DNA from: Zygnema cylindricum
Lineage: Eukaryota; Streptophyta; Zygnematophyceae; Zygnematales; Zygnemataceae
Direction: 5' to 3'
Assembly: GCA_037447655.1 (NCBI GenBank)
Contig: JBBHKE010002352.1
Span: forward strand, 53,569-117,568
DNA length: 64,000 nucleotides
How positions within the stretch are numbered: the stretch's first letter is position 1; each line of letters begins with the position of its first letter. Shown piece by piece: positions 1 through 13,600 of this stretch. The notes below the pieces were generated by a model, which saw only the letters and a program-made list of their open reading frames with translations, was not told where the DNA came from and searched no databases. The translations under genes and the position numbers were made by a program.

Positions 1-245
1 GAAAGAGGGGAGAGGGAGGGGGAGAGGGAGGGGGTGGGAATGGAAAGGAAGTGGGAGTGGGAGTGGGGGAGGGAGAGGGGGAGGGAGAGGGGAGAAAGAG
101 GGAGTGGTAAAAGGAGAGGCAGAGGTAGGGAGAGGGAGAGGGAGAGGGAGAGGGAGAGGAAGTGGGAGTGGGAGTGGGAGAGAGGGAGAAAAAGGGAGGA
201 TGGAGAGGGAGGGAGATGGAGGGTGAGGGAGAGAGAGACGTCTCA
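1..245 (+). repeat. Purine-rich GA/GGGA microsatellite
   Basis: Almost pure G/A on the plus strand, built of GGGAGA, GTGGGA and GAGAGG units. Reading frames here are low-complexity Arg/Glu/Gly strings and not credible proteins. Confidence 0.9.
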
Positions 246-914
246 TTTTCACATGGAGATGAGACTGAAGTTGTAGTTGAGGTTTTCCCTCTTAAATATT
301 GTAGCAAAACACCATTTAGAGTGGTATCTCTGCGTTATCTTGACCCTTTAGCGAATACGAAAATAACGTTTTAACAACTATCGTTTTAATTTTCACTAAG
401 TTATAAATTTTAAGTTTAAGTTGTCTTCAAATTTCCATAAGGAAGTTTGTAGACGTGTAGCTCTCTGCCACAATCACCTTATCAAAATAATAAAATAATT
501 CAAATTATTTGTTGTTATTCTTGTGTTTGTTTCTTTTCCGCATCCCTCGTTCCTTCATCATTTTTGTGGTTTTGTCTGTTTTGCAACTCTTTTCATCTAG
601 TAGTATATATCCCCGACTTAGCTAGAAAAAGTTTGGTTTAATTAGTTAGTTTTTGTTTTTTGTGGAATTTTTTCGTATATATTCCAACCTTTTCTTTCTT
701 TTGTTTACATATAGTCGGATGATTCACACTCACAAGTTTCATTAAAGCCTATTTTTATTTTCATTTTTATTTTCATTTTTTGTTTTCTTCAAACATCTCG
801 CAGAAGCTCATCCCATTAGAAGGACCTCTAGTTGGTGACTAGGAATTACAAATGACGATAAGTAAAACATCATTTTTACGAAGGCCAAAAAAAGACATCC
901 AGACCTCCAGTACA

Positions 915-1040
915 CAGCCCATAACTATTAGAGTTAGTACATTGTTACCGTCAACACTTTATAATAATTAACCACACTAAATTATGTTTTGCATCGTGGC
1001 TCATTTTGACCCACTTAACTAATTTATATACAATCTTGGA
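915..1040. repeat. Dispersed palindromic element, family A copy
   Basis: ATTAGAGTTAGTACATTG, AATTATGTTTTGCATCG, GTGGCTCATTTTGACCCAC, TTAACTAATTTATA: same order as 22335 and 42425. Downstream of the TWINKLE stop. Confidence 0.55.
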
Positions 1041-1514
1041 ATTTTTTGAATCAACACTTCCTAGAACAAGAGTGATAAACATTTTTAGCGATGGGTAGTT
1101 TAGTTTTTGCTTCAAAACCATGTCTAAAAATTTCATTCAAAAAAACACAAAATTATAAAGGCAATTCTTCTATTTAGTACATCGATCTCATTGCATTAAT
1201 AAAAACGGTTTAAAGAAGATCGTGTACATCTGATCAATGAGAAGGGAAGTAAACAATGTTTCAACGAATATCCTAATACTAAAGAAAATCCGTACATAAT
1301 CATTCAACTACCATTCCTACAGAGATCACGGCAATGGCGTACTCTCTTTGTACAAAGGACAGTAATTTTTTTTTCTTCCTTTTTTCCACTGAAAAGACGT
1401 ACAATTATTTCTTGTCAATACTGTAGAAAAAATGAAAAAATGCAAAAAACATCGAAGTTAACTAGGCGACATAAGGCTAGACCAATGATAGCTTCCCTAA
1501 ATAATGGTTTAATT

Positions 1515-1648
1515 GATAAGAACTAAACCATAGTTAACTAATTTAAATGACATCAAGTAAATGACACCAAGTAAATAATCTTGAAAACAACTAAACCATA
1601 GTTAACTATTTTAGATGATGTCAAGTAAATGACACCAAGTAAATAATA
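1515..1648. repeat. Two-copy tandem duplication next to the TWINKLE stop
   Basis: Two ~65-bp copies share AACTAAACCATAGTTAACTA and ATGACACCAAGTAAATAAT; the second ends where the TWINKLE terminal exon begins (stop at 1651-1649). Confidence 0.7.
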
Positions 1649-4600
1649 TCAAGATTGGCTCTTAGCTATATGAACATTGGAGGTGGCGAGATCATCATCC
1701 ACGTCATAATATCTTCCTGTCACTCTGTACCCGCAATAGATACCCAACTCAATTTTTAAGAAAAAAAAGAAACGGATTACCATGGTTTCGATCATTTTCT
1801 TAGAGTCTTGTTTGTGATCTTCATTAACACAGACGAGTTAAAGATGAAAAATAGTCATGTTAAGAAATAGTCGAGCCCTTTTCAACAGTAGAAGTGCCCA
1901 GGAAAAGTCTTCGAAACATTAAATGTTGTTATTTGATGTCAAAATATCATACGACAAAGAAAAGTTCGCTTGTCCCATTTGGAACTATAGTTAAAACGTG
2001 CGAAGACATTTGGAAACAATAAATATGTGGTTACCCCATACTATACGCGTTTTATAAAGGAAAACCTGCATATATTAGAGGGAAACCACATAGAGCATTT
2101 CCAGTGGTTTTTGCACACTTAAGTATGTTCGAAAGGGTAAATTTGAAGTTTGCATTTACATTTGCGCTGATATCTATTATGATAAAAGAACAATTTGCAA
2201 CCTATACATTGTCACGATATCGTCTACAACATTTCAAAATCGATATCGAGAATGGACATCATTTCCACACGAGTAAAAAAAATCTCGAAATCCATTCATT
2301 GTTCATGTCAAGTATGTTGTCAACATGAAATATGTTCCAAACGTTTTTCATAACATAGAATATTTACCTATTTCTCATGATATTGAGCCATAGTTTCTAT
2401 CACACCATGCAAGATATTGTCATATCTTTGCATACCTAGCACATCTTTGCATGAGCCATCATATCAAGTGTAATAGTAAATAGTTATGCAAACGACAGGA
2501 TATGAATCATAGGAACATAGCCTCAAAAATGTTAATCTTTTTTAAAAAGAAACAAGAAAAATGTGTTGAAGTCATACCTGTCATATCGTAGTACAGCATC
2601 CCCAATTGTTCCAGCTGCCTTATTTCTCACTTTCCTTACCAAAACCTGTAAATGGTCAAGGAACAATCTGACTTTGAAAAAAGTGGACATCTTTCCTTTT
2701 TGTTTTTATTTTTCAAAATCCATATCTACTGTATCACGCACTTCCACGAAACACGTATTTGAATCTAAAAGCTTCTTGTGAAATTTGTACAAAAGTCAGA
2801 AAAAAAAGAGAAAAAGAAATTGTAGTTGACAAGCATGATTAAATTAGAGTTAGTGAATCATTAGCGTTAACACTATTAGAATTTATTACACTGCATTATG
2901 TTTTGGCTTGTTATAAATGACTTAACTGAATAGTGTTACACTAATTTATGATTTTGGGTAAAAAAAAAACGCGCTCGAATTAGAGTTGTTAACTTAAATA
3001 CCAATTATTAGAAAGGTGTAGTCTTCTAGCAACAAAAACATGAGGTTAAAAATTTCCCTCAGGCCCACCTTCACTTTATCCAATCCAAAATGATTCTTAT
3101 CCACATGTTACACATTTTCAATAAAAAATTATCAACAAAAACAAAAAAGAAAATAAAGAAGGAAAGTTGCACCTGGACATGATCCAGAGGGCCCAATTCT
3201 GGGTCTCGATTTCGATGAATTACAATACCATTGTCACATTTATTGACAAAATGGGCAGACCCACTTATATCGTAGAGTCCAGGAGGATCCCCCTTCCATT
3301 GTTGAAGCTGCATATAAAGCCATTTAAAACCATATTCACCTCATTTGTTATAAAAATATTCGCATTCGGTGAATTTTTGGCATATGCAAAATGCCCATAC
3401 AGCTCCATATTCGGCAGTAGGATCATATGTCGTTAGGCTAAAATTTTTAATTGCACTTTAAAGGAAAAAGAGTACAAATCCTAAGATTGGCAAAACATAC
3501 TGAGATAAATAGTCTTCAAAGGAGAAAAGGTAAAGAGGGAGATAGACCATAAATGGTCTTCCAAGGAAAATGGAATAGGAGAGAGAGTCAATAAATGGTC
3601 CTCAAAGGAAAATGGAGAAGGAGAGAGATAGTCCATAAATGGTCTTAAAAGGAAAATGGTGAAGGTGAGAGAGATAGTCAATAAATGGTCTTTCAAGGAA
3701 AATGGAAAAGGAGAGATAGTCTATCAACGGTCTTTCAAGGAAAAGGAAAAGGAGAGAGATAGTCAACAAATGGTCTTCAAAGGAAAATGGAAAAGGAGAG
3801 AGAGATAGTCAATAAACGGTCTTTCAAGGAGAAGGGTAAAGAAGACTAGCCTGTTTTGGATGAGCCACGAACCACACGTGACAATCATGATGTTGTGCGA
3901 ATCGTTTGACTTTTGTCAACATCTGGCTCACATATTCTGTCTCTGTCCTGCAAAAATTACATTCGGAAATGTAAATAAAGTTCTATCAGTATTGACTAAT
4001 CATTTCATCTCAAAGATCGCTTCTATTTTTAAAAACAAACATCCATGGACGAGGATAACCACAAAATTACCACACAAAATCTTAGGTTTTTAAGGGTATT
4101 TCAGGGTCTTTTAGGGTTTTTTACGGTTTTCTAGGGTTCTTTAGCCCTCATTATCTTATATCCTTTGATATCACCTTCCACCACTTCTTTTATTTGGTAA
4201 GAATAACATTAGACGAGGATAACCACAGACTTACCACAAACTAGATAAGTAGTTTTCTGGGGTTTTTTAGCTAAACCGACCTTTCGCCTGTTTGATACAC
4301 TGAAATAAGTTCAAAAAACCACAAAAAACCGCAAAAAACCGCAAAAAACGCGACCACCGCTATCTCACTAAATAACTGAAAGTTAATCCTATCAAGAGTT
4401 TTCATAGACATTAAAGAAGACCCTTCTTACCATTTCCCTTTAAGATTTACCCGAGGCGTGGACAGTTTTTTTAGGGCCATCGTGACATAAAAAAAGTACA
4501 AGAAAGTTACAAAAAAACATGTCAAGCAATCAAAGGCCATAAAACAATGAGTCACCTCACAACTTAAGCAAGAAAAGTCACCAAATAATTCACCAATGAT

Positions 4601-7600
4601 GAATCAACATGAGATCTAAATGAATTCTTCTGCGATTGCCACACAGTTTAGCGTACAGATCTTCCTCCTCAACCCTCTCGCTCATCCTTCTTCTCTCTTC
4701 ACCCTTTCTTCCCTTATCTGTTCCCCTCTCCCTTCTCTCCTTTCTCTCCCTTCTCTCCTTCCTCTCCCTCTGCTCCCTCTGCTCATTGTTCCCTCTCTTA
4801 TCTCCTCCCTCTCCCTTCTCTCCCCTCTCCTCCCTCCATTCTACTCCACTCCACTGCAGTAACTCTCACAATAGACCACTAGGAGAGTCAGTAGAAGACA
4901 CGCCTTAATTAATTAAAGCTTGTATTATGTCCTTTACCACTCCATAACCTAAAATGAGGCCAATAAAAGAGTCAAAAGTTTGAGGAATGGTTTAATCACA
5001 TCTTATAGTACGCCCACTCCAATACGTCTAGAAATGTAGTTCTTTACTTAATTTGATCTTTGTTAAATATATCATTTACGGAATTAAAACACCTTGTACA
5101 AAATTGGATCTTATGAATTTGGTCTCATTGCAGTAACCAAAATATTTCTATCTGCAGAAAAATCGTATTAGACATCAATAAGAGAGCCAAAAGTTTGAGG
5201 AACATCTTCACCGAAACTTACTCTACCTCCAATTCCACTCACAATATACTCTAAAAAACGTCATATAAGAGGAGAGAATAAGAAGTTTGGAGAATGGTTT
5301 ATTCAATCAAACCTTACTGCTGTGAAAGCTACCCTAAAAAACGACCAACAAGAGGAGAGAATAAAAAGTTCGGGAAAATGGTTTATATAATAAAATCTTA
5401 CTGCTGTGAATGCCTTTGGTGGTCGAGCTCATTATAGGGATCTATAACAAGTCCCCTAATACCAAACCGGAGTACCGCGGCTCGAGCCAAACTTAAGACC
5501 CAATCGATGGACGGGAGTTCATCGTTTTCGCAGCGAATCACGTGAAAGTTTGAGTCCACCCACTCCTTGGCCGCCGTCATTTCTGCGAGGCTCATTCGAG
5601 GAACATTTCGGGCATAACTGTGTGGAAAACCAAGCAGAAAACCTTAAATTGCCATTCAAAAACCCTAAATGGTCATTCAAAAACCCTAAATTGGCCCTTC
5701 AAAAATCCTAAATTGGCTCTTCAAAGACCCTAAATTGGATCTTCAAAGACCCTAAATTGGCCCTTCAAAAACCCTAAATGGCCATTCAAAAACCCTAAAT
5801 GGCCATTCAAAACCCTAAATGGCCATTCAAAAACCCTAAATTGGCCCTTCAAAGACCCTAAATTGGCTCTTCAAAAACACTAAATTGGCCCTTCAAAGAC
5901 CCTACATAGCCTTCAAAACGCTTAAAGAGCATTCAAAGCCTGAAAACCCTGAAGAAACCTAGCAAAGCCTAAAAAAGTCTAAAAAAAGCCTAAAGAAGTA
6001 TACATATTTCCAGGGGGAAAGTGGAAAAGAGAGGAAAGAGGCAGAAGGAAAAGAGAGGAGAAGAGATTGAAGTACAAACATGCCACTCTATTACAGGAAC
6101 CTCGCTGCCAATGCAAGCCTTTCTTTCCCAAATAAACACTTTGATTTATAAGAGCCAGTTTGGGCAACCCCACAATAATCTGGTATGTCTATTATGTTTA
6201 TACAAAAAGTTTGTTTACAAAGGAGGAAGAAAGAAAGAAAAAACTTACGGGGCGTCTATAAAGGGTTTTCCAACATATTTTTCAATCAGCTTTCGTGCAT
6301 GCTCCTTCACCTATTTCCCCCATCCACAAAAACAAAAAAAAGACTACAAAAGTCAGAGAGATAGCAATATTTAGCAAAAGGACCATCCAATAATAAAACT
6401 AGAGATATATCGGTGGCTGTTCACATTGACCAAAAATTAAACAAATGCACAAAAGTAATGTTAGAACAAGAAAAATGGAAGCAACTTTAAAACATATATT
6501 TAAAGCCTTCCAGCCATTTTTAAGAAAAAGAAGGACAGACTCGGTAAAAACTAAAGGGTGATAATCTTCTCAAAGAAACCAAACAAACAGTGTGACGAAT
6601 CAAAAGCCTAAAAAAAACCAGCTCGCCACTACACTGCCCAGCGCTTATACTTGTAAAGGACATATCAGTATTAAAGGGGAATTAGTTTCAATAACACTAA
6701 TTTACTCTTACGGTGACATGGCCAATTATAATCCACTTGTTTAAAAAGTGTTACTGGCACCATTTTCTGATTAACGGCCAATAAAAGTCGCAGCTAATAA
6801 GTTGAATTAGTGATTATTAACGCGAATAGTTATGGACAGAGTACTTGCAGTCATAAGAAAAGCCAAAACCCGTTTTTTGTTTCGATTATTTGTAATTAAC
6901 AACATATTAACAACATATTAACAACAAATTAACAACAAATTAACAACATACCTTGTTTTCCATAGAACATAGAGCAAAAGTCCAACCATGTGAGACACAC
7001 AAATTGCAACAAAGGGCATCTATCCATTCACTTTTCCCTGAATTAGGAACACCTGTGACTACAGTCAACTCTCCCTCGACAACCTGAAAGCATAAAAAAC
7101 CGATGCAAACGTACTCCAGTTAGGGAACGGTTACATGCTCCAATCCAATTCTTACTTCATTAGCTCTCAACGAGAAACAGTTGCAAGTTTATACCAAAGC
7201 TTAAACTAGTGTCGGATAAATTGCAGTAAAAAAACATACAGATTAGAATAGATACCAAAAATATAACGGTAACTACCCAGAAACAGGTATATCTTCATCT
7301 GTTCTAAGACATGCTATGTATGTACCAATCGTGTCAATTACAAAAAGACAACATTATATGTCAAGCTGTCCCTGACATATCAGAATAACGCTGATCTAAT
7401 AACGGACAACTTGAAAGTTGACTTAAAATTTTCATTTATAGAACAGCGCAAATAAACTGGTAATATAAATTATTCACAAAGGGCAAACGAACAAACAAAG
7501 GAATAATAAAGAAAATTCGCTGATGGGCTGACCTACAAAAAAATGCATAATGTTCCATTCCTCGACTCAATATTTTTTAAAATGTTTCACTTTCCAGTCC

Positions 7601-10600
7601 TTGCAACCATTATGTACTTCCCCTTAGATCCCTAAAAACCCTAAAACCCTAAACTCAAAAAACCCTAAAAAAACCATAAAAAAGGCACCAAAAAAAGGCA
7701 AAGGAAAAGGTGCAAAAAAAACTTACCCTGTATGTCTCATCTAAGCTTCTCCACCCCGTAGAAACACAAAGATCTTCGGTGTTTTCATTGCGATAAAATT
7801 GATCTATTTCATCGAAATAATCTCGAAACCGAAACAAACCTCGAATAGGAATCAATTCAGCTCCAAGCAAACAGTCTCGAAGTGCTTCGGGGCCCTTTTC
7901 CAATAAAACCTACAAGAAAATATGAAAAAAAAAGGACTTAAACCCACGATTCCTAATGTTATGAGTCAAAGTACGGAAAAAAAACAAACGTAAAGACATT
8001 ACTCCTAGTGTTATAAGTCACATTTTCTAGGAAAAGAGCATCCTATCATCTTGCATTGCTTGCTAATCAGCAAAAAAAATGACTTGAAATATACTTATTT
8101 ACACATAACTGCACAAACATTTACAATTTTTGGTTTTTTGATAACAAAAGAGACTAGAAAATCCATGGAAAACCTTACATTTGCAACAAAATTAGTATCA
8201 CAGCCAAGAAGCTGAAAATGAAACAAAAAAAAAGCCAAACATGAGAAAAAATCTTCCTAAGGAGAGAAGGGTAGAAAAGAATGGGCTTGCTATCATGAGG
8301 TGGTAAGTCCAAGGATTTAAATAGAAGGAAATTAAAATACAAGGAAATTTAAATAGAAGGAAATTTAAAAAGAAGAAAATATACAATACAGATACATTTG
8401 ACTATGGCTATCGGAGGACTACATCATCAATTGATATTAGCGCTAATAACACTTAATTTAGTACCACCTTTTTTTGCCCTCTGATCACAAAATAGCACTA
8501 ATAACTCTAATTGGTTTTTTCTTAACGCTAATTCTTGAAGCGGTTAAAATCCCACCAAAACACAATAAAAAACTACATCGCCCATCGTTATTAAAGTTAA
8601 ACATTTTTTGGGCAGTCAAAGGCGTTAAGCAATCTTGAAGTTAATCTACCGTTGATTAAAAGTAGGAAACCTGTGTGATGAAAAAAAATCAACAGTAAAA
8701 GAAAAACTGCCCGAAAAACGTTTAACGCTAATAACGATGGGCACTGTAAACACCTCTAAACACAATGATCAATCAATTAGAGACCAATTTCTTTGTACAT
8801 TTAACTTTCTTAAAAACTAAAAAAGGTAAAATTTGACGCTGACCTCATTTGCGTCTTTGCATTGGTGCTCTTCATCTTTCAAAGGCCACCTCACTCTCCA
8901 ACACCTGCCCCCTTATACTCCCTTATTAACCGATTGCAAATTCCTTTGCGAGATAAGAGAAAACTTACAAGAATGCCATAGTCTAATATTTTTCTCAAGC
9001 AGCCTTTTCATTCCTACTGGCAAGGACGATCTTTTTGGCCTAACCATATCAAGCTTTGCAAATATTGTTAGGTTTTTCCGAGACATTTGCAGTCTATTCT
9101 AAAACATATCTTTTTATGTATATCTTGCAAAATGAAATAATAGAAACATGTATCGTGAGTAGATACAGAGTCAAATGAAATTTTCTTTGATTGAAGAACA
9201 GAAATATTTCCAAGAATATGGCGTAGAACACTTGCGAGCCGACTGGAAAAAATTGAGAGAGCCAACAACATATGAACCAATCCCTCTGTTACATTCAACA
9301 AAATTTCTATCTGAATAAACGTAAAATATTGGGTGATTTCAAGAGTAGATAACGAGCAGCTCGGAAGGAATAGCAAACATTCCACTTGCAAGCGTAGAAG
9401 AGCTTTACAAAACGAAAGCAGTCATAGCAATTCGTAAAAGTACAATTCCCACATCACAACACATCACATCGCGTCACGTCACATCAGAAGACATCACATC
9501 ACATCACATCACATTGCATTGTGTCGTGTCGTGTCGTGCCGTGTCGTGTCCTGTCGCGTCATATCGCGTCACATCACAACACAACATAACACAACAGAGC
9601 ATATACCACCAAGGCACGAGAGAGAGAAAGGAATCCACAAACCTTATCCAAGTGCTCCTTGCAATTCCAAAGGTATTCGTACTTCGTGTCCTGGGAGAAT
9701 GGAAGGCAACCGGGAGAAAACAGAGGCACTCTTTAAAAAAACATCCACCTCTTAAGCATGAGCAATAATTTATCAATTTTTATTCGGAATTGACAGCATA
9801 GCGAACGCATTGCAACCCTCGGATTAAGAATACAACAAGTGTGCATGAAGAAAAATGAGTTTCAAGACATCCGGAAAAAAATCTTAACACTAATAGTGGT
9901 ACACAGTGCTGTACAGTTCACCAACCCTGACGTGGTCCACACCATTTATGAACTAAGACCAGTTCATGGTTTTTTGAGGTGTACGATCTTATTCAAGTGA
10001 GGTATAAAGCGGGAGTAAACAGCCTAACTAAAGAGAACCAAACTAAAGAAACTGCGAGGATGCTCCCGGAAAGATCAGCAATATGACAAAACAACTATAC
10101 GTCAGTCCACATTATTATTGGTGAATGGTGTAGCTGAATGACTTCCAGCTCACCATGTGCATGTGTTCGACATGCAACTAATTACGGAAAAACTGTGGAA
10201 CTGCATGTGTACCGTTGCAGGGTCGACCACTTCCCCCTCTGCCATGGGCCTTACTCGTGAAGGGGCACCATCAGGAACACTGACACAGTTTCTAAATCCT
10301 GCCTCCTCCACTGAGAGTTTATCCATTTCTCCTTCCACCTGGATACGAAAAGATGGGTAAAATCCCACCGGAAATTTTAAACAAGGGTTATTTTAGGGTT
10401 TTCAAGGTTTTAGCATGTTGGTGGACGCAGAGAAAGGGACCACTCCCATTAACAATCAAAAATCTTCATCGTCGACTAAAAGGCAAGGAGGAGGCACAAC
10501 GGTTAGGAGAACACTACCACAAAACTTTATAGAAAAAAGTAAAAAAATAAAAAAAATGACTAAAAGAGTACCTGCATAAGTATGAATTCAAAACACTTTC

Positions 10601-13600
10601 CTCCCTTTCATGCCTCCTAGACTCGTATAAGATTAGACGCCACATAGCAAGTCAAAGAAAATGATCAATAGAGGATGCAATAAAGACCGCAGAAATGCAT
10701 GTTTTTGCACATTTCAACAAACGGGAAAAAAAAGTATTTTTAGTTTAGTGTACACAATGAGAACTTTAATGATGTCGTAGAATTACAATACAGTATGGCT
10801 TTGAGAGCTGCCTCGCTAAGACATGTCTCACTAACGTTTCAAATGATGGAATTGTTAGAAGAGTAGTCTTTGATAGAAGTTAATGTTTCTGTTCAATGTT
10901 TTTAAATAGCGAAATTCTGAATTCTGTCATCTAGAATTTCGTTATTCAGAATTCTGCAGTCTGTGCAGTCTGTCCTAGTATCTAGGATTTCAGTATTTCG
11001 GTCTTTCTCTGTTTTACAATCAATGTGTTTTTACGTAATTAGATTCTGGTCAAGATCTGGTTATAAATCTTGACCCTGGCTCTTGACTGAAAGGTCAAGT
11101 GCCCCTTCAAAATAGGAAAGTACGTTTCAGTTTTCGAGAGGGTACTCTCGAGATATTCTCTCTATTTAGCTTGTCTTTTCCTTTTGTTTTGTATCAGTTT
11201 TGAAATTATTAATCAAAACAGAGCATCTGTCTGTTCCCATTCTTTCCACTCTATTTGCTACTATGGCTTCACCTTTCACAGGAATGGACCACGAAAATAT
11301 GCTCTTTATCGATAAAAAAAATCAAGAAGACAGGATAGACCCTCACGCTCCTCAAAATATGAATGAGTCATTTGCTTACAATGATAACTACATCTTGTCT
11401 CTTAATATCATCCACGCCATATAACACCCTCTCCCCCCCTTTCACCTGCATTTGACAAAATGTGACAAAAATTAGGGGGAAATTAGACAAAATTAGACTG
11501 CACTTTATGATAAAACCCTAGTCATTTGTCAGAAAGAACTGCTATACGCAAAAAAAATACACAAAAAGACAAAAATAAAACCTTGTCACATAAAAATATC
11601 TAACGAGAAGGTCAATGAAATCCCGGTCCCGTGTCAGAAAGGACTGCTATATGCAAAAAAAGCCACATAAACATAAAAATAAAACCTGGTAACATAAAAA
11701 TATGCACTTAGAAAGTCAATGGAAGTCAAACAATTCACATTCTTACTTGTGCTCATAAAGGGCAGCTGTTGAAAAGTCCACAATATGCAATAATAAAGAA
11801 TTTGTGACTGCTCTCCAAATTTAAACGACACAATGAAAAAAGACATATAAACAACAGATAGGAAAAAACATCCATTTAATCAGACAACCATGGTCATCCA
11901 GTGAAAGCTTTTTCCTCTTTACAAAGCTACGGATGTCAGTTTACACTACTACAAAAACTCAAAAGTGTATTTTTGAGAGACAAAAACCGAAACCGATAAA
12001 ATTGATTGGTTGGTTGATACCTGCCAAAATTGCTTTACAGGAGCTCTATACTTGCAGTTGACCACCTCCCCATTACGAAGATATGGGAATGCCAATGCTT
12101 TTACCTGAAATGAAAACTCCATTAACAAGGCCATGACCCTCTATTCCAGTTTCTGGAAAAAAAGAAAAAAAAAAAAAAGAAAACAAAAAAAAAACAAAGC
12201 TAGCAAAAGCTAGAATAACATAAAAACATTTACAGTGCATAAAGAGATTTATATGGAATCACTTACAAGGATGGCTATGATGATACTATATTTTAACTTA
12301 CAAGTATCAAATTTATTAAAGATTAAAGTAAGCGATAACAAAAACTATTTAAGCACTTTTTCCAGGACTTAACCTAAACCAGACTGTGGAATGCAAATGG
12401 GTTAACTGTTATCTTACAGCGTCAGTCTTAACGGCAACAAAATCTTTCAGTAATTATTCAAACTGTCTCTGATGAGGATGGGTGAGGGAAGATAGGAAAA
12501 CTGCAGTAAATACTGCTCACCTTCTTCTGTTGTTGAGGACAGAAAGTGAACTCCTGTTTTATCTGATTCCGTGCTATAGTCTCAAGGGATATTCCTCTGA
12601 CTTGGAAAAATTTCAACATCTGAAGCAAATCCACAAAACAGGAACATCATTATTATTTGATCATTTTTATGGCCGACTGTTTTACGCTTGCTCTCGCTTA
12701 ATAACACTATTGTTTAGTCAAGTGGCCCATGATGGGTCACATGCGAAACATAGTTTAGTTAATTTTAATAAAACGTTAACATTAATAAATCACTAACTCT
12801 AACAGTTCAGTAATTCTAATAAAGCGTTAACATCAATAATTCACTAACTCTAACAGAGATTGGCAGTATAGTATTCCTTCCATTAACAAAATGTCCTGGG
12901 ATACTTTATGCCAACACCCTACTATACTTATAGCAACCTATTTTTTTTTTTATACCTTTTGTTACACTTTATGCCAAAATGTAAAATTAACACAAAATCA
13001 TCATTAAGAAAAGAGCCTTTCTCCAAAATCATCATTTCAGGGTAACAACACAAACAGTATATCGACCCATAATTGCCGCATTTTCTACCTTATGTCACCA
13101 CTTTGTTTCCGATTATTGAAAACAACTACTCTTAATCGACCTCCTGCATTGAAACACCAATATTTACATCACCATATTCAAACTGATTCTACAAACGAGA
13201 TTTTTTTCTTATCTTCCTGGCCTGTCAAACATTAAGAAAAAGAAACTCGAGCCAAGGATAGACGAAAGACCTCTTCATCAAGATCTTCAAAGTTGAGGTG
13301 GTCGAGTTTTGGCGGTCTACCAGGTGGTTTTGTAAACCTTTTCTTTGCTGTCTGCTGTGGAGTCTCCAAAAAGCCCTGAGATGAAGCTAAGGAAGGCGAT
13401 ATATAACCTGTATCTACAGTATCAGACAGTGAGCCAGAATTTACTGCGTCATTTCCCATATATGTAGCATTTGTCCTCCCTTTTTGTCGTGGTTGGTAGC
13501 GAGGAAAGCTGGAATCGTTGTCAGTATTTTCCTGACAAAAAAAAGGTATGTTGTAGACATGAGCTTGGTAGTAAAAGGTCCATCAGCAAACATAGGAATG

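Larger units (their letters stand above)
246..1648. other. Intergenic, 3' flank of TWINKLE
   Basis: AT-rich sequence with no exon-like frame. It contains one dispersed GTGGCTCAT-type element (about 915-1040) and an imperfect two-copy duplication at about 1515-1648 that reaches the TWINKLE stop codon. Left of 915 I see nothing beyond A/T homopolymers. Confidence 0.6.

Noticed and set aside
5640-5900. CRISPR-like regular repeat
   Set aside because: Units are directly adjacent with no spacers, in a eukaryotic intron; it is a minisatellite.
9504-9776. Overlapping Cys/Val-rich frames on both strands
   Set aside because: Produced by the CACATC/GTGTC microsatellite; the only coding part is the 48-nt TWINKLE exon 9690-9643 in another phase.
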